From contig JBBQTI010000026.1 of NCBI GenBank assembly GCA_038213435.1, positions 1 through 57,553 of the forward strand: DNA of 57,553 nucleotides, written 5' to 3'. Within the stretch, counting starts at the first letter, position 1. Every line of letters begins with the position of its first letter. This stretch comes from PALSA-610 sp038213435. Its GTDB lineage: Bacteria; Actinomycetota; Acidimicrobiia; IMCC26256; PALSA-610. Positions 18,206-26,532 of the stretch are shown piece after piece. The notes beneath the pieces were generated by a model. That model had not been told where the DNA came from. It was given only the letters and a program-made list of their open reading frames with translations, and searched no databases. Made by a program: the position numbers and the translations under genes.

Positions 18206-20731
18206 ATGACGGCACGCAACGCCCGAGTGCTCGCGTTCTACCTGCCGCAATTCCATCCGATCCCGGAGAACGACGAGTGGTGGGGACCGGGGTTCACCGA
18301 GTGGACGAACGTCGTCCAGGCCGCGCCCACCTTCCCGGGGCACTACCAGCCTCACCTTCCCGGCGATCTCGGCTTCTACGACCTGCGCCTTCCCGAAGCG
18401 CGGAACGCGCAGGCCGCGCTCGCCCGAGAGCACGGCATCGAAGGGTTCTGCTACTGGCACTACTGGTTCAACGGACGGCGGCTGCTCGAGCGTCCGTTCG
18501 ACGAGGTGCTCAGCTCGGCCGAGCCGGACTTCCCGCTCTGCCTCGCGTGGGCCAACGAGAGCTGGTCCCGGCGCTGGCTCGGTGACGGGAAAGACCTGCT
18601 GCTCGCGCAGGAATACTCGCTCGCTGACGACGTCGAGCACGCCCGGTGGCTCGCGCGCGCCTTCGCGGACCCGAGGTACGTGTGCGTGGGCGGCCGTCCG
18701 CTCTTCCTCGTATACCGGCCGCGTGATCTGCCGTCGCCGCGGCGCACGACCGACATCATCCGCCGCGAGGTAACGCGCGCCGGCCTGGCCGAGCCGTTGC
18801 TGCTCGGCATCACGTCGTTCGACCACGAGGACTTCCGCGCGGTCGGCTTCGACGGAACCGTCGCGTTCGAGCCGGCGTTCGCCGCGCTGGCCGGAGCGAG
18901 CGAAGAGGGCGGTACGCGCTACGACTACGCCGCGGCTCGCCACGCGATGCGCGCCCGCGTCACCGCCTTCCCGACGTACCCGTGCATCATGGTCGGCTGG
19001 GACAACACGCCGAGACGCGGCGCCGACGCGATCGTCCTCACCGACTCGACGCCCGACCGATTCGAGGCCGGGCTCCGTGACCTCGTGGACTCGGTGGCAG
19101 ACCGTTCATTCGAGGATCGACTCGTCTTCGTCAACGCGTGGAACGAATGGGCGGAGGGAAATCACCTGGAGCCCGACGCGCGCCACGGCTTGGGCTATCT
19201 CGAGGCCGTCGACCGCGTGTCCTGCGGGACGCGGTCGGCACCGCGACCGGCGGCCGCCGCGCCCGCCGCGCCCGCGCCCCCAAAGCCGGCGTCGACACAT
19301 CGGGAGCCGGCGCCGCTGATCGTTCTGGGCGCGCCGCGGTCGGGAACGACATATCTGCAGCGGGTGCTGGATCTCCACCCCGCGATCTTCTTGACCCATG
19401 AGACCCGCGTGTTCGCGTGGCTCCACGCGGCCGTCAACGTCCTTCCGGCCAGCGACCAGTTCGTCGTTACGGAGCGCAAGCGGTTCGTGACGCACCTGCG
19501 GTCCACGCTGCCCGAGGTCGTGCGCGACTTCTACGCGCACTTGAACCCGAGCACGCAGTACTGGGGAGACAAGAACCCCCATTACGCGGATCCGAACAAT
19601 CGCGGCTGCCTCGCGCTCACGGCCGAGCTGTTCCCGGGAACACGCTTCGTGAACGTCGTGCGCGACGGTCGCGATGTGGTCGCATCACTGCTGCGGCGCA
19701 ACCACGCGAACGGCGATCCGTGGGTCGACTTCGAGGCCGCGCACCGGACCTGGATCACGCACCTCCAGATCGGCAGGAGCTTCGGGGCGCGTCAGGCTCC
19801 CGGCTCCTACCTCGAGATCCGCTACGAGGACTTCGTGCGCGACGACGTCGTGGGCGCGAAGGAGCTGTGCGCGTTCCTCGACCTCGAGCTGCCTCCGGCG
19901 GTCGAGGAGTTCTGCACGGCGCAGCGCCGCGAGCGCACGCCGCTCAGCTCTCCGACCCGGACCGCGATCGGCGACCTCAGCTCGTCGGATTGGTCGAGCG
20001 TGCTCTCGAGCGAGGAGCAGGTGCGTAGCCTCGAGCTGCTCGGCCCGCACTTGGTGCAACTCGGGTACGAGACCGAGGATTCGATTCGGCAGCTCGAGGC
20101 CGCCGCCGTCCGCGGGCGGTCCCGCACGTTCGCGGCCGCGTCTCGCGGCACCGGCGACGCGACCGAAGCGCACACCGCCGCTCCGCGCCGCCTCAACTGG
20201 GGCTGCGGCGACTCCGGCGAGCCGGACTGGATCAATTCCGACATCAAGGAGGGTCCGGGCGTCGACATCAGCTGCGACATTCGTGACGGGTTGCCGATCG
20301 AGAGTGACTCGCTCGACTACATCGTCAGCGTTCACGCGCTCCCGATGATCACGTACGGCGATCTCGTCCCCGTCCTCAATGAGCTGCGGCGCATGCTGAA
20401 GCCCGACGGTGTGCTCCGGCTCTGCCTACCCGATGTCGACAAGGGGATCCACGCGTACCTGGCCGGCGATCGCTCGTACTTCGCGGTTGCCGACGAAGAC
20501 GCGGAGACCTTGGGCGGGAAGTTCATTCTCCACATGCTCTGGTACGGCTATTCGGTCTCGATGTTCACGAGCGAATTCGCGCACGAGCTGTTGCGCCGAG
20601 CGGGCTTCGGCGACATCCGCAACTGTCGCTATCGCGAGACGGCCAGCGAACACGAGGGGATCACCGAGCTCGACAACCGCGAGCCCGAGAGCTTCTTCGT
20701 CGAGGCAACGAAGACGGCCGAGCCGCGATGA
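18206..20731 (+). CDS. WbsX (GH99-like) - sulfotransferase - SAM methyltransferase fusion
   Basis: An 841-residue trifunctional product. Residues 1-345 repeat the WbsX domain of the previous protein (FYLPQFHPIPENDEWWGPGF, CLAWANESWSRRW, FVNAWNEWAEGNHLEPD). After an Ala/Pro linker, residues about 370-625 are a second sulfotransferase: PSB loop GAPRSGTTYLQRV and 3'-phosphate motif VVRDGRDVVASLLRR; this one belongs to the Sulfotransfer_3-like group, unlike the one encoded at 12706. Residues about 660-840 are a class I methyltransferase with a divergent SAM loop LNWGCGDSGEPDWINSD, common in glycan loci. ATG 18206 is used here; GTG 18200, overlapping the previous stop as GTGA, is equally possible. 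The C-terminus overlaps the next gene by 4 nt. Confidence 0.87.
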   Translation: MTARNARVLAFYLPQFHPIPENDEWWGPGFTEWTNVVQAAPTFPGHYQPHLPGDLGFYDLRLPEARNAQAALAREHGIEGFCYWHYWFNGRRLLERPFDEVLSSAEPDFPLCLAWANESWSRRWLGDGKDLLLAQEYSLADDVEHARWLARAFADPRYVCVGGRPLFLVYRPRDLPSPRRTTDIIRREVTRAGLAEPLLLGITSFDHEDFRAVGFDGTVAFEPAFAALAGASEEGGTRYDYAAARHAMRARVTAFPTYPCIMVGWDNTPRRGADAIVLTDSTPDRFEAGLRDLVDSVADRSFEDRLVFVNAWNEWAEGNHLEPDARHGLGYLEAVDRVSCGTRSAPRPAAAAPAAPAPPKPASTHREPAPLIVLGAPRSGTTYLQRVLDLHPAIFLTHETRVFAWLHAAVNVLPASDQFVVTERKRFVTHLRSTLPEVVRDFYAHLNPSTQYWGDKNPHYADPNNRGCLALTAELFPGTRFVNVVRDGRDVVASLLRRNHANGDPWVDFEAAHRTWITHLQIGRSFGARQAPGSYLEIRYEDFVRDDVVGAKELCAFLDLELPPAVEEFCTAQRRERTPLSSPTRTAIGDLSSSDWSSVLSSEEQVRSLELLGPHLVQLGYETEDSIRQLEAAAVRGRSRTFAAASRGTGDATEAHTAAPRRLNWGCGDSGEPDWINSDIKEGPGVDISCDIRDGLPIESDSLDYIVSVHALPMITYGDLVPVLNELRRMLKPDGVLRLCLPDVDKGIHAYLAGDRSYFAVADEDAETLGGKFILHMLWYGYSVSMFTSEFAHELLRRAGFGDIRNCRYRETASEHEGITELDNREPESFFVEATKTAEPR

Positions 20732-21879
20732 ACACCATCGTCGTGGCCGGCGCGCTCGCGAACAAGGTCGGCAACGGGGGCGAGGCATGGGTGCGGCTGA
20801 GTTGGGCCAAGGGCCTGGCCCGGCTCGGCGCCGACGTCCACGTCGTCGAGGAGATCGACAGCGCGAATTGCGTTGACGCGCTTGGCGGGCAGTGCGACGT
20901 CGAGCAGTCGGCCAACCTCGCGTTCTTCCGGGAGACCACCGCGTCTCAGGGAATCACGGCGACGCTCGTCGCCGACGACGATCGAACCTTCGGTGCATCT
21001 CTCGCGGAGCTCGAGGATCTCGCCCGCGACGCGGACCTTCTCGTCAACATCAGCGGACACCTGCACCGGCCGGAGCTCCTGCGTCGATTCCGCCGGAAGG
21101 CGTACGTCGACATCGATCCCGGGTTCACCCAGCTGTGGCACGCCGCCGGCATCGGGCTCGGGCTGGAACAGCACCAAGTGCATTTCACGATCGGCGAGAA
21201 CGTCGGCTCGCCCGCGTGCGACCTTCCCACGGGCGGGATCGCCTGGATCCCGACTCGTCAGCCGGTCGTGCTCGACGACTGGCCGGTCGTGCCATCGACG
21301 CAGACGAGTCGTTTGACCACCGTGGCCTCGTGGCGGGGTACTTACGGTCCGGTCGCGCACGCGGGGCGGACGCTCGGAGTCAAGGCGCACGAGTTTCGCA
21401 AGTACCTGGATCTCCCGGACCGCGTCGAGCAGCGTCTCGAGCTCGCGCTCGAAATCCACCCGGGAGACGACGTCGACCGGCGCCGGCTGCTCGATCACGG
21501 CTGGCAGCTCGTCGACCCGCGCGAGCGCGCCGGGAGTCCCGAGCGGTTTCGGCGCTACGTGCAGGGCTCGAGCGGAGAGTTCTCGGTGGCACAGGAGGTA
21601 TACGTCACGACCCGCAGCGGTTGGTTCAGCGACCGCACCGTCCGCTACCTGGCCTCCGGGCGACCCGCGTTGGTGCAAGACACCGGCTTCGGTCGACAGC
21701 TACCGGTGGGCACCGGCCTGGTCGCGTTCTCGAACCCGGAAGAAGCCGTGCTCGGAGCAAAGTCGATCGAGGCGGGCTACCTCGAGCACGCCGCTGCCGC
21801 ACGCGCGATCGCCGAGCGGTACTTCGACGCGCGCGAAGTGCTGCCGCGTTTCCTCGAGCAGGCGGGCCTGCGGCCGTGA
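20728..21879 (+). CDS. GT-B-like glycosyltransferase, stand-alone paralogue 1
   Basis: A 383-residue protein homologous to the GT-B-like middle domain of the ABC fusion and to the products at 21876 and 24618. Shared landmarks: N-terminal VVAGALANKVGNGGEAWVR, YVDIDPGFTQLWHA near residue 130, a threonine-rich TVASWRG strand, KAHEFRKYLDLP, and the C-terminal signature RSGWFSDRTVRYLASGRP with VQDTGFG. The C-terminal block resembles the nucleotide-sugar end of CgeB/GT1-type enzymes. Starts with an ATGA overlap. Donor and acceptor are unknown; I expect a role in the same glycan because of the operon position. Confidence 0.78.
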   Translation: MNTIVVAGALANKVGNGGEAWVRLSWAKGLARLGADVHVVEEIDSANCVDALGGQCDVEQSANLAFFRETTASQGITATLVADDDRTFGASLAELEDLARDADLLVNISGHLHRPELLRRFRRKAYVDIDPGFTQLWHAAGIGLGLEQHQVHFTIGENVGSPACDLPTGGIAWIPTRQPVVLDDWPVVPSTQTSRLTTVASWRGTYGPVAHAGRTLGVKAHEFRKYLDLPDRVEQRLELALEIHPGDDVDRRRLLDHGWQLVDPRERAGSPERFRRYVQGSSGEFSVAQEVYVTTRSGWFSDRTVRYLASGRPALVQDTGFGRQLPVGTGLVAFSNPEEAVLGAKSIEAGYLEHAAAARAIAERYFDAREVLPRFLEQAGLRP

Positions 21880-22982
21880 ACGTGCTCGTATGCGGACGTT
21901 TCGCCGGCGTCCCCCACCAAGGCGGTTCGACGTGGGCGCTGCTCCAGTACGTGCTCGGCCTGCGCGGGCTCGGTCACGACGTGCTCGTGGTCGAGCCGCT
22001 GTCCACCACGCCCGACGCACGCGTCGCCGACTGCTTCCGCCGCGTCGTCGCGGAGTTCTCTCTTCACGACCGCGCCGCGCTCCTCGTCGACGGTGGCGTG
22101 GGCGGAATGGGATCGACCGACGCCGATGTCCTCGCGTTCGCGCGCCGCGCCGACGTCTTGCTCAACGCGTCGGGGGTCCTGAAGGACGAGCGCATCCTTG
22201 CCGCGATCCCGACCCGCCTGTACCTCGATCTCGACCCGGCATTCACGCAGCTCTGGCACGCGTTCGAAGGCGTCGACATGGGACTGGACGGCCACACCCA
22301 TTTCGTCACCGTGGGGCTCGGCATCGGTCGTGAGAGCACAGTGCCGACGTGCGGTCGCCGTTGGATCACCAGCCTTCCGCCGGTGGTGCTCGACCAGTGG
22401 CCCGTCGCGAAGCACCGGGCGCACAACGTGTTGACAACCGTCGCGAACTGGCGCGCCTATGGCTCCGTTCATCACGACGGAGTGCTGTACGGCCAGAAGG
22501 CGCACTCGATCCGCGCGCTGATCGATCTTCCCGATCACACCGACGAGACGCTGCTCCTCGCGCTCGACATCCATCCCGACGAGCGTTCCGACGTCCAGGC
22601 GCTGGCCGACCATGGATGGCGCCGCACCGATCCCCGCGCCGCCGCCGGGACACCGCGCCGCTACCGAGCATTCGTCCGCGGATCGAAGGCCGAGCTCGGG
22701 ATCGCGAAGAGCGGCTACGTGGTCTCACGCTCCGCCTGGTTCAGCGATCGCAGCGCCTGTTACCTCGCATCCGGACGCCCGGTCGTCGCGCAGGACACCG
22801 GATTCTCCGGCCATCTTCCGACCGGTCGGGGTCTGTTCGCCTTCCACGACACCGAAAGCGCGATCGCGGCGATCGACGCGATCAACCGCGACTACGAGGG
22901 GAACGCGCGGGCCGCGCGGGCCATCGCGGAGGAGCACTTCGATTCCGATCGAGTCCTCACCACGCTGCTGGAGCAGGTCTGA
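21876..22982 (+). CDS. GT-B-like glycosyltransferase, stand-alone paralogue 2
   Basis: A 368-residue paralogue of the previous gene product. N-terminus VCGRFAGVPHQGGSTWALLQ replaces the usual VVAG loop, YLDLDPAFTQLWHAFEG aligns with YVDIDPGFTQLWHA, TTVANWRAYG aligns with TVASWRG, and SAWFSDRSACYLASGRP carries the family signature. Begins with GTG overlapping the previous stop as GTGA. Divergence from its neighbours is high enough that the copies probably act on different residues of the glycan rather than being a recent tandem duplication. Confidence 0.77.
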   Translation: MNVLVCGRFAGVPHQGGSTWALLQYVLGLRGLGHDVLVVEPLSTTPDARVADCFRRVVAEFSLHDRAALLVDGGVGGMGSTDADVLAFARRADVLLNASGVLKDERILAAIPTRLYLDLDPAFTQLWHAFEGVDMGLDGHTHFVTVGLGIGRESTVPTCGRRWITSLPPVVLDQWPVAKHRAHNVLTTVANWRAYGSVHHDGVLYGQKAHSIRALIDLPDHTDETLLLALDIHPDERSDVQALADHGWRRTDPRAAAGTPRRYRAFVRGSKAELGIAKSGYVVSRSAWFSDRSACYLASGRPVVAQDTGFSGHLPTGRGLFAFHDTESAIAAIDAINRDYEGNARAARAIAEEHFDSDRVLTTLLEQV

Positions 22983-23914
22983 TGATCAGCGCGCCGCAAC
23001 TCGAAGCCGGACTCGCGGCGCAGCGCGTCGAGCTCGGAGGCGCGCTCCGAGTCGATCCGGTGCCGTCGCGGTACTCGACGAGTTACGCGCTGCACGACCT
23101 CACCGTCCTGCGAGAGGACGGGCCGCCGCTCGCCCTCGTCGTCAAGGATCTCGAGTGGGCGTCGATGCTTCCCGAGGCGCGGCGCACGAAACCCCGCTTC
23201 CTGTACGACCCCAGCCGCGAGATCGGCGTTTACCGCCACGCCCTCGACCGCGACGTGCTCGGCACGGCGCGCTGCTACGCCGCCGTCGACGACGACGACC
23301 GCGGCTCCTGGATTCTCCTCGAGCGGGTGCCCGGCGTCCCGCTCGTAGAGGTAGGAGATCGTGGACCGTGGCGGCGCGCGATGCGGTGGCTGGCGCGCTT
23401 CCACGCCCGCAGCGCTGCGAATCGCGGCGCGCCCTTGCTGCCGTTGCTCCGGCACGACGAACCCTTCTACCGAATGTGGATGGACCGAGCCCGGCGGTTC
23501 GTGCCCGACCCGCGGCTCGCGTGGGTGGCCGCGCGCTACGACACGGTCGTCGAACGTCTGCTCGCTCAGCGTCCGACGTTCATTCACGGAGAGCTGTACG
23601 CGTCGAACGTGCTCGTCGACGGTGATCGCGTTTGCCCGATCGACTGGGAGATGGCCGGCACCGGACCGGCACTCGTCGACGTCGCCGCGCTCACGGCGGG
23701 CCCGGGATGGAACGCCGACGACGAGATGGCGCTGCTCAGGGCCTACCGTGAAGACGTCGACGCCGAGTTCTTCCGCGATCTCGACGCGTGCCGCGCGTAT
23801 CTTGCGATCCAATGGCTCGGCTGGTCGGCGTCGTGGACGCCTCCTCTCGAGCTCGCGCACGACTGGCTCGCGGTCGCGGTCGCCGCGACCGAACGGCTTG
23901 CGGGTCGGCCGTGA
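22982..23914 (+). CDS. APH-family phosphotransferase (small-molecule or sugar kinase)
   Basis: A 310-residue protein-kinase-like fold. It shows LVVKDLEW as the likely ATP-binding Lys strand, SWILLERVPGVPLVEVG as the hinge, the catalytic loop HGELYASNVLV near residue 202, and CPIDWEMAGTGPALVDVAAL as the metal-binding DxE segment. The loop has HGE where antibiotic kinases have HGD, so the catalytic Asp is a Glu. Such proteins in glycan operons may phosphorylate a sugar or amino alcohol; antibiotic resistance is not implied. ATG overlaps the upstream TGA by one base. Confidence 0.82.
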   Translation: MISAPQLEAGLAAQRVELGGALRVDPVPSRYSTSYALHDLTVLREDGPPLALVVKDLEWASMLPEARRTKPRFLYDPSREIGVYRHALDRDVLGTARCYAAVDDDDRGSWILLERVPGVPLVEVGDRGPWRRAMRWLARFHARSAANRGAPLLPLLRHDEPFYRMWMDRARRFVPDPRLAWVAARYDTVVERLLAQRPTFIHGELYASNVLVDGDRVCPIDWEMAGTGPALVDVAALTAGPGWNADDEMALLRAYREDVDAEFFRDLDACRAYLAIQWLGWSASWTPPLELAHDWLAVAVAATERLAGRP

Positions 23915-24621
23915 ACCGACGGGTGCTCGTCGTCAACGCGGACGACTTCGGTCTTGCGTCCGGCGTCAACCGCGGCGTGGCGCGCGCGTACGAGCACGGG
24001 GTGGTCACGAGCACGAGCCTGATGGTCCGCAGTGCGGCCGCGGTCGACGCCGGGCGCTACGCGCAATCGCGCCCGCAGCTCGCGGTCGGACTCCACGTCG
24101 ACCTCGGCGAATGGTCGTACCGGGACGGGTGCTGGGTTCCCGAGTACACAGTCGTCGACCTCGATGACGAGCGCGCGGTCTCGAGCGAGATCGCCGCGCA
24201 ACTCGCGGCGTTCACCGCGCTGACCGGACGTCGACCGACGCACCTCGACTCCCATCAACATGTCCACGGCGCCGAACCAGTGCGGTCCGTGCTCGCCCGC
24301 GCCGCGGCCTCCCTGGGCATCCCGCTGCGCGGCTGCGACGAACGGATCGCCCACCGCGGCGATTTCTACGGGCAGGACGGCCGGGGCGAGTCGTATCACG
24401 AGCTGATCACGGCCGAAGCGCTGGACTGCATCATCGGGTCGCTGTCGGAAGGATGGACCGAGCTCGGCTGTCATCCCGCCGAGGTCGGAAACTTGCCTCC
24501 GGGGATGTACCGGCACGAACGGGAGCTCGAGCTCGCGGTCCTCTGCGACGACCGGGCGCGGGACTCGCTGGCCCGCCACCGCGTCGAGCTCGCGTCGTTC
24601 GCGGATCTCCCGCCTCGATGA
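23911..24621 (+). CDS. ChbG/HpnK (YdjC-like) carbohydrate deacetylase
   Basis: A 236-residue metal-dependent deacetylase. The N-terminal NADDFG (metal Asp pair), LHVDLG, HLDSHQHVH (metal His residues) and ELGCHPAE are the classic landmarks of the YdjC/ChbG family, which removes N-acetyl from sugars such as chitooligosaccharides or hopanoid-linked GlcNAc. Begins with GTG overlapping the kinase stop. In this operon it predicts that the glycan contains an N-acetylated sugar that is deacetylated, giving a free amine; that is inference from context. Confidence 0.88.
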   Translation: MNRRVLVVNADDFGLASGVNRGVARAYEHGVVTSTSLMVRSAAAVDAGRYAQSRPQLAVGLHVDLGEWSYRDGCWVPEYTVVDLDDERAVSSEIAAQLAAFTALTGRRPTHLDSHQHVHGAEPVRSVLARAAASLGIPLRGCDERIAHRGDFYGQDGRGESYHELITAEALDCIIGSLSEGWTELGCHPAEVGNLPPGMYRHERELELAVLCDDRARDSLARHRVELASFADLPPR

Positions 24622-25802
24622 CGCCGCGCACGATCGTCGTCGCCGGCGGCCTCGCACAACGCGCGTGCTACGGCGGCCACGCGTGGGTGTTCCTCCAGTA
24701 CCTGCTCGGCTTTCGCCGCTTGGGCTACGACGTCCTGTTCGTCGACCGGCTGGAACCCGAATGGTGCGCCGACGACGACACCGGCCGGCGCGTCGCGCAA
24801 CAGTCGCGCAACATCGCGTACCTCGAACGCGCGATGAGCACCATCGGTCCCCCTATTCGCTCCGCGATCGTGTGCGACGGCGGTAACCGTGTAGTCGGTA
24901 TGGAACGACGCGAGCTCGTCGATCGCATGCGACGGAGCGTGATGTTGCTCGACGTCATGGGGTTCCTCGACGACGACGAGCTCCTGGACGCGGCGCCCCT
25001 GCGCGTTTTCCTCGACGTCGATCCCGGGTTTCCTCAAATGTGGCGCGCACTCGGTTGGGCAGACCTCTTCACCCGTCACGACGCGTACGTGACGGTGGGT
25101 GCCAACATCGGCCGGAGCGACTGCCTCATCCCGACGTGTGGCATCGACTGGTTGACGACGCGGCCGCCCGTCGTGCTCGAGCACTGGCCGGCGCAGAACG
25201 ACGCGGGTATCGCGGCAATCACGACGGTGGCCGCGTGGCGCGGACCGTTCGCGTCGATCGAGTACGAAGGTGAGACCTACGGACTGCGCGCGCACCAATT
25301 CCGGCGGTTCGCGGCGTTGCCGCGCCGGACCGGCGCCTCGTTCGAGCTCGCACTCGACATCGACCCCGCCGACGCGCGTGACCGCGCCCTCCTGCTCGGC
25401 GACGGATGGACGCTCGTCGAACCGCGCGACGTGGCGGGGGATATCGGGAGCTACCGCTCGTATGTGCAGCGCTCGCGCGCCGAGCTCATGATCGCGAAGG
25501 GGATGTACGTGCAGGCGCGGAGCGGGTGGTTCAGCGACCGCAGCGCCTGCTATCTCGCATCCGGCCGCCCGGTTCTGGCGCAGGACACGGGCCTGCGCGA
25601 CCACTACCCGATCGGCGCCGGCCTCCTCACATTCTCGACCGTCGAAGAGGCGGTAGTCGGGGTGGAACAGCTCGACCGCGGCTACGCGCTCCACGCCGCC
25701 GCTGCTCGCCGAATCGCCGAGGAGTGCTTCGACTCCGACCGCGTGCTCGGCCTGCTCTTGCGTGAGCTCGGCGTGGAAGCGTCGGTGACCGGCGCTCGCT
25801 AG
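24618..25802 (+). CDS. GT-B-like glycosyltransferase, stand-alone paralogue 3; last gene of the operon
   Basis: A 394-residue paralogue of the products at 20728 and 21876 and of the ABC-fusion domain. Landmarks: VVAGGLAQRACYGGHAWVFL, FLDVDPGFPQMWRALGW, TTVAAWRGPF, LRAHQFRRFAALP and RSGWFSDRSACYLASGRP followed by AQDTGLRDHYP. Starts with an ATGA overlap. Its stop TAG lies in CTAG, so a minus-strand frame also stops there. No intrinsic terminator is obvious downstream. Confidence 0.78.
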   Translation: MTPRTIVVAGGLAQRACYGGHAWVFLQYLLGFRRLGYDVLFVDRLEPEWCADDDTGRRVAQQSRNIAYLERAMSTIGPPIRSAIVCDGGNRVVGMERRELVDRMRRSVMLLDVMGFLDDDELLDAAPLRVFLDVDPGFPQMWRALGWADLFTRHDAYVTVGANIGRSDCLIPTCGIDWLTTRPPVVLEHWPAQNDAGIAAITTVAAWRGPFASIEYEGETYGLRAHQFRRFAALPRRTGASFELALDIDPADARDRALLLGDGWTLVEPRDVAGDIGSYRSYVQRSRAELMIAKGMYVQARSGWFSDRSACYLASGRPVLAQDTGLRDHYPIGAGLLTFSTVEEAVVGVEQLDRGYALHAAAARRIAEECFDSDRVLGLLLRELGVEASVTGAR

Positions 25803-25914
25803 GCCGAACGCGAATCAGCGGCTCCAACGATCGAGAGCATCCGCGCGATCACGCGGCCGTCGTCGTAACGTTTCGTCGAGGCTCCGCTTGCGATCACGGT
25901 TGGCGATAGCCCGA
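25799..25914 (-). pseudogene. Possible C-terminal remnant of an epimerase/GT-like gene
   Basis: On the minus strand, one frame ending at TAG reads VIASGASTKRYDDGRVIARML and a short tail. RYDDGRVIARM resembles the NPYGDGxAxxRI end of UDP-GlcNAc 2-epimerases. There is no start or upstream domain and the segment is only about 35 codons, overlapping the leader of the next gene, so this could be chance. Confidence 0.2.
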
Positions 25915-25926
25915 AGGAGTTCGGAG

Positions 25927-26532
25927 ATGTCGCAGTTTCCTCCTTGGCCCCGACAAATAGCGGCCTGGCCGGAGGGTGCGCGGTTGCGACAGTCGCAACT
26001 CCGCCGAGTCGTCTCCGAGCTCACCGCCCGGGCAAAAGAGGCAGGGAGCGCGGTCCCGGCCAGTGCCGTCGAGCTTGCCGGGCGGACACGCAGCCGCTGC
26101 GAACAGTTGCCCGGAGCGATGGTCGGTGAGCTACGTCGGCGTGTGAACGTGCTGGACCTCGCGACCAAGCACGACGTGGCGGCTCAGAGCAGGCTCGGAA
26201 GGAACCGCGTGTCCTTCGTCCTCAAGGAGTTCCTGGAGGCGCAACGCGGCCATGACGAGGCACTTTTCGAGTCGCTTCGGTCCGAGCTCCGAGAGGAGTT
26301 GCAGAGTTTCGCCGCGGCCATCGACGACGACTTGTTCGCGACCGACGATCAGCCGCCGTCGACGGACGTGGGCGCAGCGCGACGTCCGCCCGCGGACCTC
26401 GACGACCCGACGGACGACGACGACGAGGACGACGAGATCGACCTCGTGGATTGCGAGCCGATCCGCTCGGCGGACGACGAGCTCGATCTCATGGGCGACG
26501 GAGTGACGATCCGGAACCGAGGAAGTCGATGA
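25927..26532 (+). CDS. Conserved hypothetical cytoplasmic protein with an acidic tail
   Basis: A 201-residue protein. ATG 25927 is chosen because AAGGAG lies 8 nt upstream; the frame extends further but without a ribosome site. The N-terminal half is helical and basic (LRRVVSELTARAKEAG; LDLATKHDVAAQSRLGRNRV). The middle is VLKEFLEAQRGHDEALFESL, a long amphipathic helix similar in layout to phasin-like or small adaptor proteins. The tail from about residue 140 is dominated by Asp (DDDDEDDEIDL). No signal peptide is seen. Its 3' end overlaps the convergent alpha/beta hydrolase gene by 44 nt. Confidence 0.7.
   Translation: MSQFPPWPRQIAAWPEGARLRQSQLRRVVSELTARAKEAGSAVPASAVELAGRTRSRCEQLPGAMVGELRRRVNVLDLATKHDVAAQSRLGRNRVSFVLKEFLEAQRGHDEALFESLRSELREELQSFAAAIDDDLFATDDQPPSTDVGAARRPPADLDDPTDDDDEDDEIDLVDCEPIRSADDELDLMGDGVTIRNRGSR

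Noticed and set aside
22982..23914. Antibiotic (aminoglycoside) resistance gene
   Set aside because: Only fold-level similarity to APH; the loop is HGE, and glycan operon context points to another substrate.
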